The notes: generated by a model not told the origin, from the sequence alone. A DNA stretch of 64,000 bases from Sedimenticola hydrogenitrophicus (GCF_025175675.1 NZ_JANIOA010000017.1:31021-95020), one strand, 5' to 3'. Shown: positions 33,286-42,518, numbered from the stretch's first letter. Program-made: numbers and translations.

Positions 33286-33993
33286 ATGAGGGTTGTCGCC
33301 ATTCATCAGCCTAATTTTTTTCCTTGGCTGGGATACTTCGACAAGGTGCGTCGTTCGGACGTGTTTATACTTCTTGATGATGTGCAATACCAGAAAACTG
33401 GTGGAACGTGGTCGAACCGTGTCAAGGTGCTGGTTAACGGGGAGGGGCGTTGGCTGACTGCCCCGGTGGATCGAAGTTTTCATGGTACGCGGGCAATACA
33501 CGAGATGGTTTTTTCCAGCAAGGAAAACTGGCGCAACAAAGTGCTGAATACACTGATTTCCGCCTATCGGGGGGCACCGTGTTTCGACAAAGTGTTCACA
33601 GTAATCGAGCCCCTGGTACGAAACCCGGAAGACAACGTTGCCGAGTACAACATACATGCGATTAAGACACTCACCGATAAAATCGGTCTGACCACAAATT
33701 CACTGATACGCAGCTCTGATTTTCCGGTGGACTCATCATCGACGCTACGATTGATTGAACTCACGAAACGTGTGGGTGGACAAAGCTACCTCTGTGGTGG
33801 TGGAGCGACTGGCTATCAACAAGATGCAGCTTTTGAGAAGGAAAACGTTCAACTGATCTATCAACGCTTTATCCACCCACATTATGCGCAGTTTAGCCAA
33901 AAAGATTTTGTTGCAGGGCTTTCGATAGTGGATGCACTGATGAATGTTGGATTTGAAGGAGTTCACCAATTGATGAGACGCTATGCAGGGTAG
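33286..33993 (+). CDS. WbqC-like family protein
   Basis: A 235-residue protein whose opening AIHQPNFFPWLGYFDKVRRS, followed by FILLDDVQYQKTG, is diagnostic of the WbqC family. These proteins recur in O-antigen and other glycan clusters that contain N-formylated or N-acylated sugars. Their reaction is, as far as I know, not settled. It follows the formyltransferase by two bases, consistent with a shared step. Its end overlaps the next gene by 11 bases. Confidence 0.85.
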   Translation: MRVVAIHQPNFFPWLGYFDKVRRSDVFILLDDVQYQKTGGTWSNRVKVLVNGEGRWLTAPVDRSFHGTRAIHEMVFSSKENWRNKVLNTLISAYRGAPCFDKVFTVIEPLVRNPEDNVAEYNIHAIKTLTDKIGLTTNSLIRSSDFPVDSSSTLRLIELTKRVGGQSYLCGGGATGYQQDAAFEKENVQLIYQRFIHPHYAQFSQKDFVAGLSIVDALMNVGFEGVHQLMRRYAG

Positions 33994-35281
33994 GTCAATA
34001 ACGCGAAGCAGGCAGTTCTTAACGAACAGCCCGCGATTGCAGCGTTTGGCTAGGTGGGCGTTGTTGAGTGTTTGCGCACCGGTGATGCGATTGCTTGGTT
34101 ACGGTAATCGCAAGCGCAAGAACGTGCTTTACGTGGGGCAGGCCTACTACAATAGTTGGTATCTTTCTCGCGCACTTCGTAAGTTGGGCTGGACTGCAGA
34201 TTTGCTGAACTGGGACCTGAATCCCGGATCGCAGATTTACTACCATGGTGAAGATTTTCGAATCGCTTATGAATCTTCAGCCGACGTAGGGAATTTCTTC
34301 CGGTTTTTCCTTCTATCACTACGGCAGTATGACGTCTTTCATTTTGCTAATAAAGGCGGATTGCAATTTGGTGAGCCGATGCGTGCGGCTGTGAAAGCTG
34401 TGCTAGGGGAAGAGGGGTTTGAGATTCATTTTCTGAAGGCGCTAGGGAAAAAGATAGTATATAGCAATAATGGTTGCCTCGACGGGGTTTCTCAGACTGC
34501 ATTCAGTCGTTGGGGGCCAGATTCAGTTTGTTCGATCTGCCGTTGGCAACATGAGCCGTCAGTATGTAGTGATGAACGAAACCTCGCATGGGGAGCGTTT
34601 CGTAATTCAGTAGCTGATTTTCAGTGCTTTATGGGCATTAATCGCGCTGATTACAATGATGATCCTCGCGTTCATGCGGTTCCAGAGTTTTACTGCCTGA
34701 ATTCTGATATTTGGCATCCAAACATAGAAGTGCCCGAAAAGTACCTACTGCCTGCCTTGCCAGAAGCTACAGTCCGCCTATATCACGCAGTAGGCCATCG
34801 GGCAGAGAGAACTCGGAATGACGGCGTAAACATTAAGTCGAGCCACGTTTATCTGCCGCTGATAGAGAAAATGCGTAGCGAAGGTGTGGGGCTTGACCTT
34901 GTTCAGCCTGAGGGTATCCCGAACAAGGAAGTGCGTTTCCTGCAGGTACAGGCAGATATCTTTCTGGACATGTTGACCTTCGGCTGGTTTGGCGCAAATG
35001 CCCGCGAAGCGATGATGCTGGGGAAGCCAGTGATCTGTTTTTTACGGCCTGAATGGCTGCAAAGTGTCCGTGAAGAAATACCCGGCTATGTTGAAGAGTT
35101 ACCGATTGTTAGCGCGACACCGGAGACTATAGAGACTGTATTACGCGACTTGATTGCCAACAAAGAAAAACGCCTGGAGATAGGTCGCAGGGGGCGAGAG
35201 TTCGCAATAAAGTGGCATTCGGACGAGGCTGGGGCGAAGCGATTCAATCGGATCTATCGTGAATTGATGGGGCGTGAGTAG
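33983..35281 (+). CDS. Putative GT-B glycosyltransferase
   Basis: A 432-residue protein with a GT-B-like layout. The N-terminal half includes NVLYVGQAYYNSWYLSRALR near residue 47. The C-terminal half has ADIFLDMLTFGWFGANAREAMMLGKPVICF, matching the donor-binding region of GT4-like enzymes (EAMMLGKPV). A cluster of cysteines (CSICRWQHEPSVC, about residue 176) is unusual for this fold and could bind a metal. It overlaps WbqC by 11 bases and the first Wzt gene by one base. Donor and acceptor are unknown. Confidence 0.7.
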   Translation: MQGRSITRSRQFLTNSPRLQRLARWALLSVCAPVMRLLGYGNRKRKNVLYVGQAYYNSWYLSRALRKLGWTADLLNWDLNPGSQIYYHGEDFRIAYESSADVGNFFRFFLLSLRQYDVFHFANKGGLQFGEPMRAAVKAVLGEEGFEIHFLKALGKKIVYSNNGCLDGVSQTAFSRWGPDSVCSICRWQHEPSVCSDERNLAWGAFRNSVADFQCFMGINRADYNDDPRVHAVPEFYCLNSDIWHPNIEVPEKYLLPALPEATVRLYHAVGHRAERTRNDGVNIKSSHVYLPLIEKMRSEGVGLDLVQPEGIPNKEVRFLQVQADIFLDMLTFGWFGANAREAMMLGKPVICFLRPEWLQSVREEIPGYVEELPIVSATPETIETVLRDLIANKEKRLEIGRRGREFAIKWHSDEAGAKRFNRIYRELMGRE

Positions 35282-36438
35282 TGAGCGGTAAAGCAGTTAA
35301 TAGTGTTCTTGTTTGTGAGAATGCCTGCGTACGTTTTCCTTTGGTCTCATCATACAGCCGGTGGAGACTTTTTCGAGGAAGGGAGGTCGATGAATGGCAT
35401 GAAGCCCTTAACAGTGTTTCTCTGAGCGTTCCTCATGGTAGCATCGTTGGCGTCATTGGTCGTAACGGTGCGGGCAAGAGCACGCTACTTCGAACCTTAG
35501 CCGGTGTTTACCCCTTGGCTGGTGGGAGGGTGGTCCGGTTAGGGCCGGTCAGTGCACTCTTTGAACTTGGCGGCATGGGGGGATTACTGATTACAGGCCG
35601 GCAGTATATTTTGCGTTGGCTCCGTTTAAATGAGGTATCTCGCCGCGAATGGAAGTCTTTGATCGAGGAAATCAGGGAGTTTTCTGAACTGGGCGATCGA
35701 CTCAATGATCGCCTTTATACCTACTCGGCAGGAATGGCGGCCCGCCTGTATTTTTCGACTGCGACGAGTGTAGGTCACGAAATCTACCTGATCGACGAAG
35801 TACTCGCAGTTGGCGATGAGCACTTCCAGGCTAAGTGTTGGAAGCGAGTTCGTGAGCGTCTTGCCAAAGGTGTGTCCGGTGTGCTGGTGACGCACGACTG
35901 GTCCGCAATATTGCGGCTTTGCGAACAATCTTTCGAGCTTGATAATGGCCGTATCGTGGCCTCCGGAGATTCTGAGGAAGTCATATGTGGCTACCTTAAA
36001 TTGTCGGATAAAATGGACCCCAATCGACTGGCCTGCTTTTCGAGTCAATGTCCAGCGTCAATGTGCGCCACTACCGGCGAGGATTGGATTTGTGAGATCC
36101 CGGTAGACGTGACGGACCAAGGTCCTGTGTTTTTCACCTACTCCATCGAGAAACTGGCACTTGGCCAAGATTGGCAGATATTGTTCATTGGTACGAGAAC
36201 CCTTATTGCATCAGATGCTGGAAAATATCTGGCACGGATCAAGGTTCCGGAATTGCCTTTGCCCGGCGGCGAGTACCGGTTGAATTTGTTCCTGTCTGGT
36301 GCCAAGCCGGCAGACGGTAGTCCGAGGCCGGCCTTTGATAGTCGGAGCTGGACCACGGGCAATAGCCTGAAGCTTTATGTAGATGGGCCGAAAAAACCTA
36401 GCTTGGTAACGATGCCGCTGATGGTGGAGTACACATGA
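35281..36438 (+). CDS. Wzt-like ABC transporter ATP-binding protein 1
   Basis: A 385-residue polysaccharide-export ATPase starting at GTG 35281. It has Walker A GRNGAGKSTLL near residue 60, a YSAGMAARLYF signature typical of Wzt/KpsT/TagH in place of LSGGQ, Walker B IYLIDEVLAVGDE and switch His in VTHDW. About 130 residues follow the nucleotide-binding domain and form a beta-rich C-terminal domain, as in Wzt proteins that bind the chain terminus. It is coupled to a second Wzt-like ATPase by ATGA. All catalytic motifs are intact. Confidence 0.85.
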   Translation: MSGKAVNSVLVCENACVRFPLVSSYSRWRLFRGREVDEWHEALNSVSLSVPHGSIVGVIGRNGAGKSTLLRTLAGVYPLAGGRVVRLGPVSALFELGGMGGLLITGRQYILRWLRLNEVSRREWKSLIEEIREFSELGDRLNDRLYTYSAGMAARLYFSTATSVGHEIYLIDEVLAVGDEHFQAKCWKRVRERLAKGVSGVLVTHDWSAILRLCEQSFELDNGRIVASGDSEEVICGYLKLSDKMDPNRLACFSSQCPASMCATTGEDWICEIPVDVTDQGPVFFTYSIEKLALGQDWQILFIGTRTLIASDAGKYLARIKVPELPLPGGEYRLNLFLSGAKPADGSPRPAFDSRSWTTGNSLKLYVDGPKKPSLVTMPLMVEYT

Positions 36439-37652
36439 AGCAGCAACTTGGCATTGAGATCGAGAGGTTGCGCAAGGTGTATCCACGGAAGATCAGCGAT
36501 CAACTTGCCTCGGTAGTAATGGCTGCCCTCGGTCGTCCCAGAGAAAGCACTGGGGGTGGGACCGCCTTGTCCGGCTTGACGCTATCCATCCGCGAAGGCG
36601 AACGCGTGGGGATCATCGGGCGAAATGGCGCTGGTAAGTCGACACTGCTACAGATGCTGGCCGGCATCACTGAACCGACATCCGGCCACCTTAGGATATC
36701 TGGCAAGGTTACCGCTGTACTGACACTTGGCATTGGCTTACGTGAAGATCTCACCGGCCGAGAAAACATCTATCTTGATGGAGAGACCCAGGGTAAGGAA
36801 CGGGTAGATATGGATGCCGATGTAGATGCCATTATCGATTTCGCAGAGTTGGGTAAGTTTATCGATCTGCCATTGCGAACTTATTCGACGGGAATGAAAG
36901 CGAGATTAGCCTTCGCGATGATTACTCAGATCGATCCGGAGATATTGATTATCGATGAAGCTCTGTCGGTGGGCGATGCCGCATTCTCGATAAAGGCCGG
37001 TCGTCGGATTGCGCAGTTGTGTGCGCAAGGTGCCATCGTGCTGATTGTTTCACACAGTATGCAGAGTATCCGCGAACTATGTAATCGCTGCCTGTGGCTG
37101 GATCAAGGAAAATTGGTGATGGACGGCCTTACAGATGATGTGACACGCGCGTATCTTGAGTCAGTCAGGGAAGCTGATGAGGCTGATCATATGGCTCGCT
37201 TCCGTAGTCTGATTGGGACGCAAAGCTTGTTATCAGGTTTCTTCCTCAGCGAACTTCGAATAACATCTGGTGATCAGGAAGTGATGCGGTTGGTGAGCGG
37301 GTCGCCACTATCCATCACATGCGACTGGCAACAGCCGGAAGGGGGGGGGGGCGGTGGTTTTTTTCTGCGTTGTACACGGCTGGATGATGCTTTGATTTGT
37401 GAACATTCGGTGAACGTTGCCGACGGGCTGTCGGAAGGGAGTTTGCGAATGACCTACCCGCACTTCCATTTGGCACCAGGACTATATCGACTTCATCTGG
37501 AATGGCAGGACACAGCTGGTCGCCGGCGTGCCGAATCGGCGACTATCCTGGAAGTGGTCGCTGAAGATGTCCCTACTGGTGGGCGCCCTGTCCTTCTTGG
37601 TATCGGACAAATCGAAAGCATTAAAGTAAGTGAGGAAGCTGGATGTCGATAA
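36435..37652 (+). CDS. Wzt-like ABC transporter ATP-binding protein 2, with an 11-G tract
   Basis: A 405-residue homologue of the preceding ATPase. It has Walker A GRNGAGKSTLLQML near residue 63, signature YSTGMKARLAF, Walker B ILIIDEALSVGD and switch His in VSHSM. The C-terminal ~150 residues form a Wzt-type domain. Codons 303-308 encode six glycines, and the first eleven bases are a pure G-run. A slip of one base would change the last ~100 residues while leaving the ATPase domain intact. It overlaps the permease start by ten bases. One permease with two different Wzt-like subunits suggests a heterodimeric motor. Confidence 0.85.
   Translation: MKQQLGIEIERLRKVYPRKISDQLASVVMAALGRPRESTGGGTALSGLTLSIREGERVGIIGRNGAGKSTLLQMLAGITEPTSGHLRISGKVTAVLTLGIGLREDLTGRENIYLDGETQGKERVDMDADVDAIIDFAELGKFIDLPLRTYSTGMKARLAFAMITQIDPEILIIDEALSVGDAAFSIKAGRRIAQLCAQGAIVLIVSHSMQSIRELCNRCLWLDQGKLVMDGLTDDVTRAYLESVREADEADHMARFRSLIGTQSLLSGFFLSELRITSGDQEVMRLVSGSPLSITCDWQQPEGGGGGGFFLRCTRLDDALICEHSVNVADGLSEGSLRMTYPHFHLAPGLYRLHLEWQDTAGRRRAESATILEVVAEDVPTGGRPVLLGIGQIESIKVSEEAGCR
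37341..37351 (+). repeat. Poly-G tract of 11 bases inside the second Wzt gene
   Basis: Eleven consecutive G residues follow CCGGAA and precede CGGTGG, with a 7-T run at 37358-37364. Other G-runs noticed in the window reach 8 bases, so this one stands out. It is placed where slippage would remove the C-terminal carbohydrate-binding part of the exporter ATPase. Confidence 0.9.
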
Positions 37653-38434
37653 TGGGATTTGAGCGCGCCGATTTCCGTTTCATGCTCAATTTATGGCGGA
37701 TGAGTCTGGCGGATCGCTATCTGGGATCTGCTTTGGGGGGGGCATGGGCTGTATTGAACCCTCTGCTGATGTTTGCACTATTTACCTTTGTGTTTGGTTT
37801 TGTGTTTCAGGCGCGACTGCCTGGCGCTGACTCCACCATGGCTTATTCCATCTGGTTGATTTGCGGCTATGGTCCTTGGCTGGCAAACACCGAGGCATTA
37901 ACAGCGGCATCGAATTCAATTATTGGAAATGCCGGGTTGGTCAAGAATATGTCTTTCAAGACGGAAGTATTGCCTATTGCCGCGACTTTGCTCGGCTTGA
38001 TCCCGCTTGCTGTAAGCATCATTTTTCTTCTAGGGGTTCAGTTATTGTCCGGAAGTGGTTGGAAGTGGTCATTAGCATGGCTGCCATTCGTGGTATTTGT
38101 GCAGTTCACATTTCTCGCGGCATTCGGAGTGATGATCGCAGCAATAACGACGTTTGTTAGGGATTTCGGGATCGTGTTGCCGAATCTTTTGATGATTGCT
38201 CTGTTTTCGACGCCTATCTTTTACCCAATTGAAGCTATCCCGTCAGTGGCGCAGGGCGTTATGGCATTAAATCCTATCTATATCATCGCAAATTCTTATC
38301 GTGCGGTGCTTTTGGGAGATCAGTTTGTTCCGCTAGTTAATTTGCTGGTGCTTGAATTTCTCTCATTGGGCTTGTTGGCGTTCAGTCTGAGCGTGTTCCG
38401 TCGAGTAAAAGGGTATTTCCCTGCAGTGATTTAA
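37643..38434 (+). CDS. ABC-2 type polysaccharide export permease (Wzm-like)
   Basis: A 263-residue integral membrane protein with about six spans and the ABC-2 layout. A cytoplasmic N-terminal helix (DFRFMLNLWRMSLADRYLGS) contains the family's RYxGS-like element, followed by LGGAWAVLNPLLMFALF, and the last loop has NPIYIIANSYRAVLLG. It forms the channel that moves undecaprenyl-PP-linked polysaccharide to the periplasm, powered by the Wzt-like ATPases encoded directly upstream. The coding strand carries an 8-G run at 37735-37742. Confidence 0.88.
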   Translation: MSIMGFERADFRFMLNLWRMSLADRYLGSALGGAWAVLNPLLMFALFTFVFGFVFQARLPGADSTMAYSIWLICGYGPWLANTEALTAASNSIIGNAGLVKNMSFKTEVLPIAATLLGLIPLAVSIIFLLGVQLLSGSGWKWSLAWLPFVVFVQFTFLAAFGVMIAAITTFVRDFGIVLPNLLMIALFSTPIFYPIEAIPSVAQGVMALNPIYIIANSYRAVLLGDQFVPLVNLLVLEFLSLGLLAFSLSVFRRVKGYFPAVI

Positions 38435-38449
38435 ACCAGGAAAAACAAT

Positions 38450-39286
38450 ATGGCTGAAGATATTACCCAAAATAAAGTATCAGAAGAAAACGCCCGCTTC
38501 TGGGATGAATTGTGCGGTAGCCAGTTGGCCAGATACTTAGGGATTACCGACTCAAGTCCTCAGTCACTGAGGAAGTTTGACGACTGGTACTTCGATTTTT
38601 ACCCTTATCTGGATCGGTATATCAAGTTCGATGACTTAATTGGTAAAAGAGTGCTCGAGGTTGGGCTGGGCTATGGAACTGTTTCCCAACAGCTGGCGGC
38701 ATCTGGCGTAATATACAGTGGATTAGATATAGCTGCCGGGCCTGTCAAAATGGTCAACCATCGACTTCGTCAGAATGATTTGGATGGATTGGCAGTTCAA
38801 GGCAGCATACTGGAACCACAGTTCGAAAGAGAGTCATTCGATGCAATTATTGCAATTGGTTGCCTTCATCATACGGGTGATTTGAAGCAAGCAATTGAAC
38901 AGAGTCTGCACTTGCTACGCCCTGGTGGGCAACTGACATTTATGGTCTATTACGCATACTCTTACCGCAGATGGATGCAGGCACCGATTGATACCCTGTC
39001 GTATCTGTTTTACGAACTTATGGGTAATCGTGGGGTGGTCGGCGCATCAGGGTCCAGGCAGCGTGCTGCATACGACAAAAGCGTTTCGGGTGAAGGTGCG
39101 CCACATACCGACTGGATATCAAAGAAATCTCTAACCAATCTATGTGCAGGGTTCTCAAAATTTGAGGCTCGCCTTGAGAACGTCGATGCTATTCCACCGT
39201 TTAAATTCTGGTCTCGTTCGAAGCTGATAAATACAGTATTTCCTCGCATGTTCGGGTTGGATCTTTATGCAATCGCAACAAAATAG
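38450..39286 (+). CDS. Class I SAM-dependent methyltransferase
   Basis: A 278-residue methyltransferase with SAM motif I VLEVGLGYGTVSQQLA near residue 69, SGLDIAAGPVKM (acidic loop) and AIGCLHHTGDLKQ as motif IV. It follows the exporter genes. In several ABC-exported O-antigens a methyltransferase adds the non-reducing-end cap that stops elongation and is read by Wzt, so such a role is plausible here but not shown. It overlaps the next gene by 20 bases. Confidence 0.78.
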   Translation: MAEDITQNKVSEENARFWDELCGSQLARYLGITDSSPQSLRKFDDWYFDFYPYLDRYIKFDDLIGKRVLEVGLGYGTVSQQLAASGVIYSGLDIAAGPVKMVNHRLRQNDLDGLAVQGSILEPQFERESFDAIIAIGCLHHTGDLKQAIEQSLHLLRPGGQLTFMVYYAYSYRRWMQAPIDTLSYLFYELMGNRGVVGASGSRQRAAYDKSVSGEGAPHTDWISKKSLTNLCAGFSKFEARLENVDAIPPFKFWSRSKLINTVFPRMFGLDLYAIATK

Positions 39287-40583
39287 ATGCGGCAATGTTC
39301 TGTGTATTTACGCTGGGAGTCAGACTTACACGACGACTGTATTTGAACACTTGGATGCATTTCGCAAGTATTCCAAGCATTCCTGGACGTATCTCGATAT
39401 CCAGGATTTTAATCATGGATTGGTAACCCTGGAACTATTTGATGCAGTATTTCTTCACTACAGTGTTCGCCTGCCTTTTGGACAGGTAAGTGATGTAGGC
39501 TTAGAGAAACTGCGTAAGTTTCGCGGCCTGAGAGCTCTTTTCATTCAAGATGAGTACGATGGCACAAATACTGTCAAACAAATTATTAATTCGACTCCAT
39601 TTGACTTGGTATTTTCAGTAGTTCCCAAACATTCTTTAGGCAAGATTTACCCTCTGGATGAACTCCCGCGAACTAAATTTGTAAATAATCTTACAGGTTA
39701 TGTGCCCGATGACTTGCTTGATCATGTCGGACAACTGACCGCGCCATCAACACGATTTCTGACTATAGCTTATCGAGGACGACAATTGCCTATTCGCTAT
39801 GGGCGGCTCGGGCAGGAGAAAGTGGCGATCGGGCGATATGTAAGAGATTACTGCCGAAAGCACGGCTTTCCGTGTGATATCGAATGGGACGAGAGCTCTC
39901 GGATTTATGGTGAAGATTGGTACCGATTCATAGGTTCAGCCAAGGCTATGTTGGGAAGTGAGTCTGGTTCCAACGTTTTTGATTGGGACGGATCACTTCA
40001 AAATGATATTGAATGCTACCGTAAAAAGTGGCCCAAAGCCACGGATCAAGATATCTATCGAGATGTAATCGAAAAGCACGAAATAGACGGATTGATGAAC
40101 CAGATTTCTCCGCGGATCTTTGAGATGGCTGCCGCAAAGACTGTGATGGTTCTATTTGAGGGATCTTACTCTGGTGTTCTCGAGCCGTTTGTTCACTTTA
40201 TCCCGTTGAAAAAAGACTTTAGCAATCTGGATCAGGTGGTAGGACTGTTGGGTAATGGCATGGAAGTGGATGCTATGGCTGGACGCGCCTACCGAGACAT
40301 CATACTTTCGGAAAAATATAGTTATCGACTGTTTGTCAACATGGTTGATAGCGAGTTGAAGGCGATGTTTGAAGGGTTGGAACTGCTTCCCATTGCCGAT
40401 GCGAGATCCACGATTTTGGCGCAAGTGAAAAAAGCTACGCAAGTTCCAGTTAAGTCCAAACCACCACTGCCGGTGCTTACGTCCCCGTTCACAAGGGCAG
40501 TCGGTCGATTTGTGATTGCCGCGTGGCAGCGGATACCGGTAGGTGTTCGTCCTTACATCAAGAGACTGCTGGGACGGGCTTAG
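39267..40583 (+). CDS. Putative glycosyltransferase, paralogue A
   Basis: A 438-residue protein of the same length as, and clearly homologous to, the protein at 42537. Shared blocks include R-(R/x)-P-x12-GRLGQEK near residue 180, GSESGSNVFDWDGSLQ near 232, and NQISPRIFEMAAAKTVMVLF then EGSYSGVLEP near 285. The last resembles the donor-binding end of GT-B (CgeB/Glyco_trans_1_2-like) proteins. No signal peptide is seen. The two copies flank the second amidotransferase. Catalysis is inferred from this resemblance only. Confidence 0.6.
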   Translation: MQSQQNRCGNVLCIYAGSQTYTTTVFEHLDAFRKYSKHSWTYLDIQDFNHGLVTLELFDAVFLHYSVRLPFGQVSDVGLEKLRKFRGLRALFIQDEYDGTNTVKQIINSTPFDLVFSVVPKHSLGKIYPLDELPRTKFVNNLTGYVPDDLLDHVGQLTAPSTRFLTIAYRGRQLPIRYGRLGQEKVAIGRYVRDYCRKHGFPCDIEWDESSRIYGEDWYRFIGSAKAMLGSESGSNVFDWDGSLQNDIECYRKKWPKATDQDIYRDVIEKHEIDGLMNQISPRIFEMAAAKTVMVLFEGSYSGVLEPFVHFIPLKKDFSNLDQVVGLLGNGMEVDAMAGRAYRDIILSEKYSYRLFVNMVDSELKAMFEGLELLPIADARSTILAQVKKATQVPVKSKPPLPVLTSPFTRAVGRFVIAAWQRIPVGVRPYIKRLLGRA

Positions 40584-40625
40584 GACTGCCCGTTTTTAAC
40601 CAATCGAAACATAAAGGGAAAAAGC

Positions 40626-42518
40626 ATGTGTGGAATTTTTGCCATCATCAAGAATGCGCCAGACAGGGAAGCGTCTCTGCGGCAAGTGGTGGAAACAGGC
40701 CTTGAGCGCATCCGCCATCGGGGACCGGACGGTAGTGACGTATGGATAGATGCTGATCGATCGGTGGGATTCGGTCATGTTCGACTGGCAATCGTCGATC
40801 TTGAGACGGGCGCACAACCCATGTCTCTTGAGGATGAAATAACCATCATTTTCAATGGAGAGATCTACAATTACATTGAACTTCGCCGTGAACTGGGTGT
40901 AGAGAGTTTTAGGACCAGCTCGGATACTGAAGTGATTCTTCGTGCTTATCGCGAGTGGGGCGAGGATTGCGTCCAGCGTCTGCGCGGAATGTTTGCCTTC
41001 CTGATCTGGGATCCGCGAAAACAGGCAGTATTTTTTGCACGCGACCGTTTCGGCATCAAGCCACTTTACTGGCATAAGAGCACTGATGGGTCGGTTTATT
41101 TTTCATCAGAGATAAAAGGATTGCTTCCTTTTCTTTCGCGACGAGAAGTCGATGCGCACGCTTTAAGCGACTATTTCAGTTTCCAGTTCTGCCTTGGTGA
41201 GAAGACCCTCCTCGATGGTGTAAGGCAGGTTCTACCCGCTCATTGTGGATGGGTGGGGCCGGATACGAATGTGAAGATCAGTCGCTACTGGGAGGTCCAC
41301 TACAATCTCGATTTTGACCACACGGACAAGTATTTCATTGAGCGTATCCAGGCACTTGCCGACGAGTCGGCAAGCCTGCACATGCGAGCGGATGTGGAAG
41401 TCGGCGCCTATGTGAGCGGTGGTGTGGATTCGAGTCTTCTTGCCATCTTGGGCAGCGGCCATCGAACGACAGCGAATTTCCGTATCTTCAATGGCAAATT
41501 TCTGGAGGGCGATGCGTTCGATGAGTCTCGCTACGCCCAATCCGTGGCGGATGATCATGGGATGGAATTGTACGTCGCGTCGATCACGGAACAGGATTTC
41601 GTCGACACGATTAGTAAAGTGATCTATCATCTCGATAGTCCCATCGCAGGTCCCGGTGCGTTCCCTCAGTACATGGTGTCGAAGCTGGCCAGTCAGCATC
41701 TTAAGGTTGTCCTTGGCGGGCAGGGCGGAGATGAGATTTTTGGCGGCTATGCGCGTTACCTGATCGCCTATTTCGAGCAGTGCATTGCCGGGGCAATCGA
41801 TGGATCCCTTCACAATGGACACTTCGTAGTGACCTACGAATCGATCATCCCGAACCTCACGACTTTAAGGGCGTACAAGCCGCTGATGAAAGAGTTCTGG
41901 TCGGCGGGGCTGTTCGAAGCTAAGGATCAGCGTTATTTCAGGTTGATCAACCGTGCGAACACTATAGAGCCAATGCTTCGGCCCGGTGTGATCAAGCGCG
42001 AACAGGCATTCGAAGAATTTCGGCAGATTTTCTGGGGCGAGAACGTAGGACATGAATCGTACTTTGATCTCATGACTCACTTCGATTTCAAGACGCTACT
42101 GCCGGCACTTCTGCAGGTTGAAGATCGGATGAGCATGGCGCATGGCCTGGAGTCCCGTGTTCCATTCCTCGACCACCCTCTGGTAGAGCTCGCCGCAACA
42201 GCGCCAGCCAACGTAAAATTCCTGAACGGCGAGTTGAAGAGATGGGTGCGCGAGGCATTTGCCGATAAATTGCCGAAGGCAATACGGAATCGCCAGGACA
42301 AGATGGGATTTCCGGTGCCGTTGAATATGTGGCTGAAGCGCGGAGGGGCTGCGCGCGACCTGATTGGCGATATTTTTTCTTCCCAAAAGGCGCGCACCAG
42401 ACCCTATCTTCGGGATGGGGTGTCGCTTGACACAATCCTGGATTCGCAGAGCATCTACGGGCGGAACTTGTGGGCGTTGCTAAGTCTTGAACTCTGGCAT
42501 CAGCAGTTTGTCGATTGA
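40626..42518 (+). CDS. Asparagine synthase-like glutamine amidotransferase 2
   Basis: A 630-residue AsnB-family protein with Cys2 (CGIFAIIKN), glutaminase-domain motifs FNGEIYNYIELR and RDRFGIKPLYW, and a complete PP-loop SGGVDSS near residue 266. It keeps the canonical Ser that copy 1 (26417) has lost. As with copy 1, amidation of uronic acid carboxylates is the likely role in this operon. A true asparagine synthetase cannot be excluded. It sits between two paralogous putative glycosyltransferases with short gaps, and a GGGAAAAAG stretch acts as ribosome binding site. Confidence 0.85.
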   Translation: MCGIFAIIKNAPDREASLRQVVETGLERIRHRGPDGSDVWIDADRSVGFGHVRLAIVDLETGAQPMSLEDEITIIFNGEIYNYIELRRELGVESFRTSSDTEVILRAYREWGEDCVQRLRGMFAFLIWDPRKQAVFFARDRFGIKPLYWHKSTDGSVYFSSEIKGLLPFLSRREVDAHALSDYFSFQFCLGEKTLLDGVRQVLPAHCGWVGPDTNVKISRYWEVHYNLDFDHTDKYFIERIQALADESASLHMRADVEVGAYVSGGVDSSLLAILGSGHRTTANFRIFNGKFLEGDAFDESRYAQSVADDHGMELYVASITEQDFVDTISKVIYHLDSPIAGPGAFPQYMVSKLASQHLKVVLGGQGGDEIFGGYARYLIAYFEQCIAGAIDGSLHNGHFVVTYESIIPNLTTLRAYKPLMKEFWSAGLFEAKDQRYFRLINRANTIEPMLRPGVIKREQAFEEFRQIFWGENVGHESYFDLMTHFDFKTLLPALLQVEDRMSMAHGLESRVPFLDHPLVELAATAPANVKFLNGELKRWVREAFADKLPKAIRNRQDKMGFPVPLNMWLKRGGAARDLIGDIFSSQKARTRPYLRDGVSLDTILDSQSIYGRNLWALLSLELWHQQFVD

